A stretch of DNA of 64,000 nt from Phycisphaerae bacterium (GTDB lineage Bacteria; Planctomycetota; Phycisphaerae; Sedimentisphaerales; Anaerobacaceae), in assembly GCA_012744475.1 (NCBI GenBank), contig JAAYBV010000002.1, positions 1 through 64,000 of the forward strand. The letters are read 5' to 3'. The translations under genes and the position numbers were made by a program. Position 1 is the stretch's first letter; each line of letters opens with the position of its first letter. This document shows positions 33,848-40,959 of this stretch, one piece after another. The notes below the pieces were generated by a model. It did no database searches and was not told the origin of the DNA. It saw only the letters and a program-made list of their open reading frames with translations.

Positions 33848-34087
33848 ATGGAATACCGGTACACGGCGTATTTTGAGAATCAGGTGCTGCGCAAGCGTAC
33901 GTACCTTCAGAAGGAGTGGTGCATTCGGGTTGTCGAGAACCCGATTCGTGTCGAGAGGCAGGAACAGAACCGGTTCCGCTTCTGGGGTGTGGTCGAGGAG
34001 TTGGGCGGCGCAGTGTTGCGCGTCGTGACTCTCGAAGACAAGACGACGATCCACAACGCGTTTCCCGACAGGAGATTCAAGAGATGA
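33848..34087 (+). CDS. DUF4258-like protein, putative toxin
   Basis: A 79-residue protein of the DUF4258-like type: YFENQVLRKRTYLQKEWCIRVVENPIR, then RFRFWGVVEELGGAVLRVVTLEDKTTIHNAFPDRRFKR. The fold group is thought to be RelE/ParE-like, so an mRNA- or ribosome-directed toxin is possible, though family activity is not established to my knowledge. It overlaps the next gene by 4 nt (ATGA), the arrangement of a toxin-antitoxin operon. The module sits exactly between the two copies of the 358-bp duplication. No Shine-Dalgarno sequence. Confidence 0.8.
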   Translation: MEYRYTAYFENQVLRKRTYLQKEWCIRVVENPIRVERQEQNRFRFWGVVEELGGAVLRVVTLEDKTTIHNAFPDRRFKR

Positions 34088-34302
34088 AGATGAGCTACTA
34101 TCCCGAGACGGATTCGCTGTATATCGATCTGGTGGACCGGTCGAGCGTCGAGAGTCGAGAGGTCTCGGAAGGCGTTGTCCTCGACTACGATGCGGACGGC
34201 AATCTTGTGGGCATCGACATCGACAACGCCAGCAAGAAGCTCGATCTGCGGGAGCTGACGTTGAGCAAGCTGCCCGCGGAAAGCCAGACGCTTTCGCGGT
34301 AA
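34084..34302 (+). CDS. DUF2283 protein, putative antitoxin
   Basis: A 72-residue DUF2283 protein: MKMSYYPETDSLYIDLVDR, then SREVSEGVVLDYDADGNLVGIDIDNASKKLDL. The YxxxxDxLYI start and the VxxDYDxxGxxVGIxID core are diagnostic. These small proteins often follow a DUF4258 or similar toxin-like gene and are taken as antitoxins. No DNA-binding motif is visible, so autoregulation is uncertain. Coupled to the preceding gene by an ATGA overlap; its stop lies 34 nt before copy B of the duplication. Confidence 0.85.
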   Translation: MKMSYYPETDSLYIDLVDRSSVESREVSEGVVLDYDADGNLVGIDIDNASKKLDLRELTLSKLPAESQTLSR

Positions 34303-34335
34303 GGCATCCGAGATGACGAGGTGCGCGCAGTTCAG

Positions 34336-34693
34336 GTAGGGGCGAATGGTGATTCGCCTCTGTGGAGGACGGCGAGGCCGATGTTGTCCTTTCGACCGGA
34401 GCGTGCCGAAGGCAGGCGCAGCGGAGAAATCTGGATGCGAATCAGGCGTATACCCGGTCTCCGGCCAGATGCTTCGGCTGCGCTCAGCATGACAAACAAG
34501 AGGCGCGCCCCGCAGGCACAGGGCGACCCGATCTCCCAGGCGACACGCTTTTGCCAGCCCGAGGCACATCTCGACCGCCAGCCGTTTGCTGGGGCGAATG
34601 ATGATTCGCCCCTACAGGGTTTCGAGGGTGGCGAGGAGGCGGGGGATGATTTCGGGCTCGGGGATGGTGGCGATTTTCTGGCCGTGGCGGTAC
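34336..34693. repeat. Direct duplication, copy B
   Basis: Gapless partner of 33423-33780 (offset 913). It holds the same two GGGGCGAAT hairpins (34338-34361 and 34590-34614) and the GTC...GAC element, and runs 82 bases into the intact ispG coding region. The hairpin at 34590-34614 abuts the ispG stop and may serve as its terminator. The non-coding part (34303-34611) holds nothing else. Confidence 0.92.
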
Positions 34694-35670
34694 AGGTCGG
34701 CCTTTCCCCGGCCGGCGCAAACGGCGACGTCGGCGTCTGCGGCCTCGCCCGGGCCGTTGACGATGCAGCCCATCACCGCGACGCGGCAGGGCTTCTTGAC
34801 CTTGCGCAGCGCCTTGTCCACCTGTTTGGCGAGCTTGACGACGTCGATCTCGGTGCGTCCGCAGGTCGGGCAGACGATCAATTCCGGCCGCGTCCGTTCG
34901 AGCAGTCCCAACGACATGGCGATGCTCTTGGCGATCTCGGTCTCGATGACCGGGTCGCCGGCGGCGCTGACGCGAATCGTGTCGCCGATGCCCTCGGCCA
35001 GCAGCGTGCCGAGCGCGACGGCCGACGGAATGCTCGCATCGGCCGGCAGGCCCGCGTGGGTCAGGCCCAGGTGCATCGGGTAGCCGAAGGCTTCGGCGAT
35101 GGCCCGGTTGACCTCGATGGTGCGCAGCGCATCGCTGCTCTTGGCGCTAAGGACGATCTGGTCGAAGCCGCGACCCTCGAACAGCCGGATGTAGCTGCGC
35201 ATCTCGTCGAGCATCAGCGCGGTTCGCTTCTCGGGCGGCACGGGGTCTTTCTTGAGGTCGCGGATGCTCGCCTCGTTGACGCCGATCCGCATGGCGACAC
35301 GGTGCATCTTCGCCGCATCGATGATGCGGAAGATGTCCTCCTGCTTCTTGATGTTGCCTGGGTTCAGGCGGACCTTGGCAGCGCCGGCCTCGATGGCCTC
35401 GACGGCGCGGTCGGCGCTGAAGTGCACGTCGGCGATCAGCGGGACGCGGACCTTCTGCACGATCTGGGCGAACGCGATGGTGTCGGCCCGGCGGGGCACC
35501 GCGATGCGAACCAGCCCGCAGCCGGCGCGGACGAGCCGCCTCACCTGTCTGACGCAGCGGTCGACGTCGGTGGTCGGGACCTTGGTCATCGACTGAATGA
35601 CGACGGGGGCCGACGAGCCGAGCTGCACCGATCCGACCCGGACGGAGGATGTATGCCTTCTCGTAATCAC
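34612..35670 (-). CDS. ispG: 4-hydroxy-3-methylbut-2-enyl-diphosphate synthase (IspG/GcpE)
   Basis: Fe-S enzyme of the MEP isoprenoid pathway that converts MEcPP to HMBPP. The 352-residue protein has the short bacterial form: VRVGSVQLGSSAPVVIQSMTKVPTTDV, LVRIAVPRRAD, PLIADVHFSADRAVEAIEAG, KVRLNPGNI, HLGLTHAG. The cluster cysteines are in CPTCGR and CIVNGPGEA. I chose the GTG at 35670 (VITRRHTSSVRVG) because it matches the usual start of the family; the longer frame begins at an unsupported TTG. Its last 82 bases plus downstream DNA exist as a second, partial copy at 33.7 kb. Confidence 0.95.
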   Translation of the reverse strand: MITRRHTSSVRVGSVQLGSSAPVVIQSMTKVPTTDVDRCVRQVRRLVRAGCGLVRIAVPRRADTIAFAQIVQKVRVPLIADVHFSADRAVEAIEAGAAKVRLNPGNIKKQEDIFRIIDAAKMHRVAMRIGVNEASIRDLKKDPVPPEKRTALMLDEMRSYIRLFEGRGFDQIVLSAKSSDALRTIEVNRAIAEAFGYPMHLGLTHAGLPADASIPSAVALGTLLAEGIGDTIRVSAAGDPVIETEIAKSIAMSLGLLERTRPELIVCPTCGRTEIDVVKLAKQVDKALRKVKKPCRVAVMGCIVNGPGEAADADVAVCAGRGKADLYRHGQKIATIPEPEIIPRLLATLETL

Positions 35671-35780
35671 GGGCCGATTGTAGCTTGTCCGCACGCCGGT
35701 CGGCAAGTAGAATCGTCATGTGTCGCGCGGGCTGCGTTGTGTTTGTCGTGCGATGCTCCAAGAACGGTCGTAGGGGTAAT

Positions 35781-36632
35781 ATGGGGTCAATGTGGTTGTA
35801 TCTGGGCGCGGCGGTCGTGGCGGTTTACGCGGGCTTCGGGCTGGTGCTGCTGTTCACGCAGTCGCGGCTGCTGTACCGCCCGGTGCGGGACGTCGCGTTC
35901 ACGCCGGAGGACATGGGCCTTGATTTCGAGGACGTCACGTTCCGAACGCAGGACGGCCTGGCCCTGAACGGCTGGTACGTCGCCGCCGCCGATGCGCCGT
36001 TCACCATCCTGTTCTGCCACGGCAACGCCGGCAACATCATGCATCGCCTCGATACGGTCAGCTTGTTCCACCGCCTGGGCCTGAACTGCTTCGTCTTCGA
36101 TTATCGCGGCTACGGCCGCAGCGAAGGCCGGCCGACGGAGGCCGGGACGTACCGCGACGCCCGCGCCGCGTACGAGTGGCTGAGACAGAGCAGAGGCATT
36201 CCCGCCGAGCAGATCGTCCTGTTCGGTCGTTCGCTGGGAGGCAGCGTCGCGGCGCATCTGGCCGCGCAGGTCGACGCCCGCGCCGTGGTCGTCGAGAGCG
36301 CCTTCACCTCGTACCCCGATATGGGGGCTCGGATCTATCCCTACATGCCCGTCCGTCTGTTCGCCCGGTTCCGCTACAACACGGCAGCGCACCTGGCCGA
36401 GGCGCGATGTCCCGTTCTCGTGATGCACAGCCGGGAGGATCGGCTCGTGCCCTTCAAGTTCGGCCGGCGTCTTTTCGAGGCGGCCCCTGAGCCGAAGCGA
36501 TTCGTGGAGATCCAGGGCGACCACAACGACGGCTACCTGACCTCGGGCGATCTGTACAAGAACGCGTGGATCGAGTGGCTCGATTTCGTGGGCGACAACC
36601 GGCTCGAACCTGCCGTCCGTGAGACCTCGTGA
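35781..36632 (+). CDS. Alpha/beta hydrolase, membrane-anchored
   Basis: A 283-residue alpha/beta hydrolase of the BEM46/YfhR-like type. An N-terminal membrane segment (WLYLGAAVVAVYAGFGLVLLF) is followed by the TQSRLLYRPVRD linker typical of the group. The oxyanion motif LFCHGNAGN, nucleophile VLFGRSLGGS, acid HSREDRLVPF and histidine GDHNDGY complete the triad. Substrate unknown. The ATG at 35781 has AGGGGT close upstream; an ATG at 35790 is also possible. It is divergent from ispG. Confidence 0.86.
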   Translation: MGSMWLYLGAAVVAVYAGFGLVLLFTQSRLLYRPVRDVAFTPEDMGLDFEDVTFRTQDGLALNGWYVAAADAPFTILFCHGNAGNIMHRLDTVSLFHRLGLNCFVFDYRGYGRSEGRPTEAGTYRDARAAYEWLRQSRGIPAEQIVLFGRSLGGSVAAHLAAQVDARAVVVESAFTSYPDMGARIYPYMPVRLFARFRYNTAAHLAEARCPVLVMHSREDRLVPFKFGRRLFEAAPEPKRFVEIQGDHNDGYLTSGDLYKNAWIEWLDFVGDNRLEPAVRETS

Positions 36633-36689
36633 CGGTTCTCGGATTGGCCGGCGGAAATGGGCGTTGCCATGGTCATCCGGAGCGGAGGT

Positions 36690-36845
36690 GCGCTCGTTGC
36701 CGTCACGTTAAGCGAGGCGCAGCGAAGTCGAAAAGCATGCCCTGAGCCTGCCGAAGGGGTCTGGCCAGGGACCAAGCGCGCTCAGCATTCGCGACTGGAT
36801 TTCTCCACTGCGGCCTGGCTTCGGCAGTCCTCCGGTCGGAATGAC
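36690..36845 (-). repeat. Third, inverted copy of the GTC...GAC intergenic element
   Basis: Read on the minus strand, 36845-36740 begins GTCATTCCGACCGGAGGA and contains CTGCCGAAG, GGAGAAATC, GCGAATGCTGAG and CTGGCCAGA, in an order matching 33474-33580. Divergence is far greater than between copies A and B. The rest of 36633-37050 has no gene. Confidence 0.7.
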
Positions 36846-37050
36846 AGGGTCGTTGCGGGATGGGCAGATTTCCTGTTCGTGCGGCCGAATTCGCATGGGT
36901 CCATTCTGCGCCCAGGCCACTGGCTTGGCACACACAGGACCGTCGCAAAGGGTCGAGCGGGGGTGGTGAAAGACGCACTCGCCCCCGCCCGTCCGGCAGA
37001 ATCTCAATGTCTTGGCGTCGCTTGATGACGACGCCGTCGCAGATCGGCGG

Positions 37051-38130
37051 CTAGCGCAGCGTGACCGAGCCGCTGCTGGTTTCCAGATGGAGATTGCCCT
37101 GGCCTTCGCCGATGACGCCTTCGATCTTCTTCTTGCCGATCTCTCCGCTGACGGTGATGGGCCGGTCGGTATGCACCGAGCCATAGTCGGTGGCCAAGCG
37201 GACGCGGCCGGCAAACGCCGGCGGCGCGGTGAATGTCACGCTGCCGTAGGAACTCTTGACGTTGGCGGCCAGGTTCGGCGGACAGGCCTCATTGCAGACG
37301 ATCTCCAGACTGCCACTGCTGGAACTGGCCCGCAGGTCGCTGACGGTGGTCTGCCTGGCATCAACGCGGCCGTAAGAGGTCGTCAGGTCCATCGTTCCAG
37401 CCTCCGCATCGACCAGTTCGATGCTGCCGCTGCTGGAATGCAGGTGAATGCTCTCGCCTCGCAGGGATTGGGCGGTGACCGGGCCATACGAGGTGACGGC
37501 GTCGCATTTCCCGAACGCGGCGTCGGCGATCGCGATCTTGCCGCTGCTGGTCTTGAGAATCAGATCACCTTCGGCGAACCGTTCGCACGTGACCGACCCG
37601 TACGAGCTGGTCAGATCGACGGAGCCTCGGATGTTCTCGGCACGGACCGAGCCGCTGCTGGTCCGCCCGGAGATGGTCCCCTCGATATCGGCCAGTTCGA
37701 GACTGCCGTAGGAGCTGACGCATTCGATGCTTGTCTGCCGGGGCACGACGATCCGGTAGCTGACGCTGATGGAGCGGTTGTTTCCGGTTCGCGGCTTGTC
37801 GGCTCGCACCTTCAGCGTGCGGCCGACCGGCTCGGCCTCGATCGTGACCTGTTCGGCCAGTTCCTGCGCCTCTTCTTCCGTGGGCGCCTGTGCGATGACC
37901 GTCGCGACGATGTCGCAGTCCGTCACATCGGCGCCACTGATCGCGATGGACCCTGCCGACGTCTCGACGTCCAGGGTCGATCCGGCTGCCAGAGGCCGCT
38001 GGGTCGTAATCGTTCTCTCGAACCTCGCCTGCGACCAGTTGCCCATCTGGAAGTCGCAGCCCGCCGTGGCCAGAAGCACCGTGATGGAAAGCGCCATTAC
38101 CATCTGCTGCTTCATGTGAAGTGCCTTCAT
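37051..38130 (-). CDS. DUF4097-like repeat lipoprotein with alternating SSG/SYG rungs
   Basis: A 359-residue exported protein with signal ALSITVLLATAGC, probably a lipoprotein cut before Cys. After a head region (ATVIAQAPTEEEAQELAEQVTIEAEP), about 12 short beta repeats follow, each centred on T/S-x-Y/S-G. They alternate strictly: SSG, SYG, SSG, SYG and so on (TSSGSV, SSYGSV, TSSGKI, TSYGPV, SSSGSI, TSYGRV...). This is the DUF4097 type of predicted right-handed beta solenoid, suggested to be adhesin-like; function unknown. GGGAG precedes the ATG at 38130; an ATG at 38115 is the alternative. Paralogue immediately upstream. Confidence 0.8.
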   Translation of the reverse strand: MKALHMKQQMVMALSITVLLATAGCDFQMGNWSQARFERTITTQRPLAAGSTLDVETSAGSIAISGADVTDCDIVATVIAQAPTEEEAQELAEQVTIEAEPVGRTLKVRADKPRTGNNRSISVSYRIVVPRQTSIECVSSYGSLELADIEGTISGRTSSGSVRAENIRGSVDLTSSYGSVTCERFAEGDLILKTSSGKIAIADAAFGKCDAVTSYGPVTAQSLRGESIHLHSSSGSIELVDAEAGTMDLTTSYGRVDARQTTVSDLRASSSSGSLEIVCNEACPPNLAANVKSSYGSVTFTAPPAFAGRVRLATDYGSVHTDRPITVSGEIGKKKIEGVIGEGQGNLHLETSSGSVTLR

Positions 38131-38155
38131 TCTCGAATTCTCCCGTTCTGCCGGA

Positions 38156-39187
38156 CTATCGGATCGTGATCGATCCATCATGGGTTCTCAGCGTGATCCT
38201 GCCTTCGCCGGCGCCGACCGTCCCGATGAGCGACTTGCCCACCTTGCCCTCCACGGTGATCGGCAAAGACGTGTGGATCGATCCGTCGTTGACGGAAGCG
38301 TCGATGAGAGCCGACAGGCCCGGCGGCGTGGCGAACGTGATACTGCCGTCGGAGGTGGTGACCGACGCTTCCATCGCCTTGGGCGTGTCGGCGGCGCACT
38401 CGATGTGGATCGAGCCGTCGGAGGTGCGGCAGTTCAGACGTGCCACGCAGATGTCTTCGCAGCGAATCTCTCCGTCGCTGGTGTGCAGGTCCAGGCTTTC
38501 GCCTCGCGTCGTCGCGACGGCGATGCTTCCGTCGGAGGTCCGGGCGGAGCCGGACTGCATCGCGGCGTCGACGAGCCTGACCTGACCGTCGCTGGTGTGC
38601 AGGTCGAGCGTTCCGGCCTCGATGCGCGAGCAGTCGATGCTCCCGTCGGAGGTTTTGAGTTTCGTATCGCCCTTGATTCCCTCGGCCCGAATGCTCCCAT
38701 CCGACGTCCTGACGTCCACGGTCCCTTCGATGTTCGCCAGATGGACCGATCCGTCACTGGTGACCAGCGTCAGGCTGGTTCGCGTCGGCACGGTCCCTTC
38801 CAGAGATACGCCGTACCGGGCGTTCCGGATGGTCTCGGGTTTCTCGATGACCACGGTCAGCCCCTCTGCCGACGGTTCCAGACGTACCTCGATCTGCTCG
38901 GCCAGTTCCTGGGCGCGCTCCTCCGTCGTTGCCCGGGCCACGATGGTCGCCGTCAGTCGGCATTCTTCCGTCGGAACCCCTTCGATCCGGATCGATCCGT
39001 CGTTGGTCCGCGCCGACAGCGATGAGCCCGGCGCCAGCGGGGCCGTCAACTCCACCTGCCTCTCGTATTTGACCAGCCTCTCCCAGGAGCCGTCACAACC
39101 ATGCACGTAGACGCAGGAGCTGGCCAGAAACAGGATCAGTCCCAACAGGAAGGCCAGTGAAACACGCGTGCTGATTCCCTTCTTCAT
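38156..39187 (-). CDS. DUF4097-like repeat lipoprotein with TSDGS rungs
   Basis: A 343-residue paralogue of the next gene, with signal LAFLLGLILFLASSC. The same head (ATIVARATTEERAQELAEQIEVRLEP) is followed by about 11 rungs that all carry Asp-Gly: TNDGSI, TSDGSV, TSDGSI, TSDGQV, TSDGEI, VNDGSI, THDGSI. The two proteins align along their whole length but differ systematically at the turn residue. First gene of the pair; 25 nt separate it from the downstream copy. AAAGGG is 7 nt before the ATG at 39187. Confidence 0.8.
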   Translation of the reverse strand: MKKGISTRVSLAFLLGLILFLASSCVYVHGCDGSWERLVKYERQVELTAPLAPGSSLSARTNDGSIRIEGVPTEECRLTATIVARATTEERAQELAEQIEVRLEPSAEGLTVVIEKPETIRNARYGVSLEGTVPTRTSLTLVTSDGSVHLANIEGTVDVRTSDGSIRAEGIKGDTKLKTSDGSIDCSRIEAGTLDLHTSDGQVRLVDAAMQSGSARTSDGSIAVATTRGESLDLHTSDGEIRCEDICVARLNCRTSDGSIHIECAADTPKAMEASVTTSDGSITFATPPGLSALIDASVNDGSIHTSLPITVEGKVGKSLIGTVGAGEGRITLRTHDGSITIR

Positions 39188-39467
39188 GATTTTCCCTTTC
39201 ATTCCGCACAAATGGTCCGACTACATCCGCTTCGGCGGATGCGGTTCATTCTGTCCCAGAGATCCTGCCGCCACCCAATAGAGGCAGAGCCGGCATCCCG
39301 CGTCACGCTGCATAGCCGGCCATTATACACGTTCGGTGCGCATTGGATATAGCACCTCAATCCTCTGTCCTTTCTCTGAAATGTAGTCGCCCCAGGGCAG
39401 GCTGGATTTCACCGAGGCGTGATTTTCTTGCGTCGGTCGCCGGTCGATCGTCTTTCCCATTCGCCAT
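39188..39467. other. Divergent intergenic region, DUF4097 pair / bioY
   Basis: The gap to bioY is 393 nt. Apart from the bioY promoter at its right end I see nothing that can be named; no BirA-type operator or riboswitch was recognised. Confidence 0.4.
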
Positions 39468-39496
39468 TTGACGCGCGAACCTGGCGCGAGTATAAT
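39468..39496 (+). promoter_or_regulatory. Promoter of bioY
   Basis: TTGACG (39468-39473), 17-nt spacer, consensus TATAAT (39491-39496), about 80 nt before the ATG. This is the best sigma70-type match in the window. Confidence 0.82.
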
Positions 39497-39580
39497 CCGC
39501 CGCCGTATTGGGCTTGGGCGGCTTGCACAACGACGGCGGGCTGCCTCCACGAATGGAGAATGTGTTTTCAGGAAGGAATC

Positions 39581-40189
39581 ATGATCGCACAACTGACCAT
39601 GGCCGGTCTGGTCCGGCCGTGCGAGAAGAGCGCTGCCTGGCTGTATGATTTGGCGCTGGTGCTGGGCGGGTCGGTCCTGATCGCCATGTGCACCCAGATC
39701 GCCGTCGGCCATCCGGTGCCCTGGACGGGACAGACGTTTGCGGTGCTGATGGTCGGCGCCCTGCTTGGCTCGCGGCGGGGGGCGCTGTCCGTGCTGATGT
39801 ACCTTCTGGAAGGATCGGCGGGGTTCCCCGTCTTCTCGCACGGCAGGGCGGGTCTGGCGGTTTTTTTCGGGCCTACAGGCGGGTATCTGATCGGGTTCGT
39901 GCTGGCGGCCTATCTCGTGGGGCGCCTGGCGGAACGCGGATGGGACCGCCGGCTGGCCACCACTGTCCTGGCGATGGCGCTGGGCAATGCGGTTCTCTAT
40001 GGCTGCGGCCTGGCCTGGCTGACCTGCCTGGTCCATCTGTTCGGGCGGTCCCTCGGCAGCGTCCTGGCGATTGGGCTCTATCCGTTCCTGCCGGGCGAGG
40101 TGGTCAAAATCGCCTTGGCGACGGCACTTTTGCCCGCCGGATGGAGATTGATTCGTTATTTTGGGTTTGATAAAATGCCGAAGATGTGA
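39581..40189 (+). CDS. bioY: Biotin transporter BioY
   Basis: S component of an ECF-type transporter for biotin, in the inner membrane. The 202-residue protein has six hydrophobic segments and the family motifs VPWTGQTFAVLMVGALLGSRRGALSVLMYLLEGSAGFPVF, GPTGGYLIGFVLAAYLVG and PFLPGEVVKIALA. No bioM/bioN energising genes are adjacent, so it would act alone or with a shared ECF module. GGAAGGA precedes the ATG at 39581. The tRNA-Gln promoter lies inside its 3' end. Confidence 0.95.
   Translation: MIAQLTMAGLVRPCEKSAAWLYDLALVLGGSVLIAMCTQIAVGHPVPWTGQTFAVLMVGALLGSRRGALSVLMYLLEGSAGFPVFSHGRAGLAVFFGPTGGYLIGFVLAAYLVGRLAERGWDRRLATTVLAMALGNAVLYGCGLAWLTCLVHLFGRSLGSVLAIGLYPFLPGEVVKIALATALLPAGWRLIRYFGFDKMPKM
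40148..40176 (+). promoter_or_regulatory. Promoter of tRNA-Gln inside bioY
   Basis: TTGATT (40148-40153), 17-nt spacer, TAAAAT (40171-40176), ending 14 nt before the bioY stop and 46 nt before the tRNA. The -10 region carries GATAAAATGCCGAAGAT, identical to that at 27895. Confidence 0.65.
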
Positions 40190-40222
40190 TAGCTTGGCCA
40201 CCCTTTGGTATGGCAGGCTCTT

Positions 40223-40293
40223 TGGGGAATAGTGTAACGGCAGCACAACTGACTCTGGATCAGTTAGTCAAGGTTCAAATCCTTGTTCCCCAG
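40223..40293 (+). tRNA. tRNA-Gln(CTG)
   Basis: A 71-nt tRNA. Acceptor TGGGGAA pairs with TTCCCCA, discriminator G. The anticodon loop CTCTGGA (anticodon CTG) sits on an ACTGA/TCAGT stem; the T arm is AAGGTTCAAATCCTT. CCA is not encoded. Confidence 0.95.
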
Positions 40294-40299
40294 TTTCCC

Positions 40300-40614
40300 C
40301 TAACTCCTTGCATAGCAGAGACTTCCTATCGACACGCCGCAGTCGTGACCGAGAAACGGTGGGACGGATCGCTGTGGCTCATAGCTGGGGTGGCTCTCAC
40401 ACCAATCCGCGACCTTGTCGTACAACGGCTTGTTCTTGCTGCGGAGATAGTCGAAGTCGAGCAGTTGGCTCTGCGTGAGGCTCCCTCGCTCTGCAGCCGC
40501 CTCGGCCTCCGTCTTTGACCCGTCTTCCAAGTTGAAGCGGTTCACCCCGTGGGTCCCGCAGACATGGTTCTTGCGGCGGGTCGGACAGGCGAACGGCCCT
40601 CGATATGTGGCCAT
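40300..40614 (-). CDS. Hypothetical protein beside tRNA-Gln
   Basis: A 104-residue open frame with host-like GC-rich third positions, read against the tRNA-side strand. Its N-terminal part has Cys/His spacing (FACPTRRKNHVCGTHG) that might bind a metal, followed by a polar helical part (LTQSQLLDFDYLRSKNKPLYDKVADWCE). No family recognised and no good ribosome binding site. It could be the remnant of a gene carried into the tRNA-proximal site. Confidence 0.35.
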   Translation of the reverse strand: MATYRGPFACPTRRKNHVCGTHGVNRFNLEDGSKTEAEAAAERGSLTQSQLLDFDYLRSKNKPLYDKVADWCESHPSYEPQRSVPPFLGHDCGVSIGSLCYARS

Positions 40615-40626
40615 TGGAGATACGAT

Positions 40627-40800
40627 ATGGTAGAAATCGCGATGGACTGCGAGAGGTTGACCCAGTCGGAGGAGGACACCCTTTTTGTCCAGTGCGAGGG
40701 CTATGGGCCGTACGTCGAGCGGCTGACGCTGCCGCGAACCGGCATCGGCAGGGCGGCGACGCAGCAGTCCCCCAGAATCATCCGCCTGAATCCCCGGTAG
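40627..40800 (+). CDS. Small hypothetical protein
   Basis: A 57-residue open frame starting at an ATG with GGAGA 6 nt upstream and strongly GC-biased third positions, which argue for real coding. The sequence (MVEIAMDCERLTQSEED; YGPYVERLTLPRTG) shows no motif that I know. It starts only 12 nt from the divergent frame at 40614, so at least one of the two may be spurious. Confidence 0.42.
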   Translation: MVEIAMDCERLTQSEEDTLFVQCEGYGPYVERLTLPRTGIGRAATQQSPRIIRLNPR

Positions 40801-40834
40801 GGGCGAATCCCGACGTACATCGGGACGCGCCCCT
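40799..40834. repeat. GGGGCG hairpin, possible terminator
   Basis: AGGGGCG (40799-40805) pairs with CGCCCCT (40828-40834), and an inner TCCCGA/TCGGGA stem is present. It shares its TAGGGGCGAAT start with the hairpins of the 33-34 kb duplication. Confidence 0.6.
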
Positions 40835-40865
40835 GCTCATCCCACGATTATATCCATGTCCGCTC

Positions 40866-40895
40866 TTGTATTTCCTTTTGCGGCGGTGCTATAAT
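40866..40895 (+). promoter_or_regulatory. Promoter of the coiled-coil/TPR gene pair
   Basis: TTGTAT (40866-40871), 18-nt spacer, consensus TATAAT (40890-40895), about 65 nt before the ATG at 40960. Confidence 0.6.
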
Positions 40896-40959
40896 CAACA
40901 CGGACTGTGCCTTCTACGTATCTGAGTGCGGCAGGCGGCTTTTGTGTCCTGGAGGCGTT

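Noticed and set aside
39188-39580. Riboswitch or BirA operator before bioY
   Set aside because: Only a sigma70-type promoter could be read; no palindromic operator or known aptamer core was seen.
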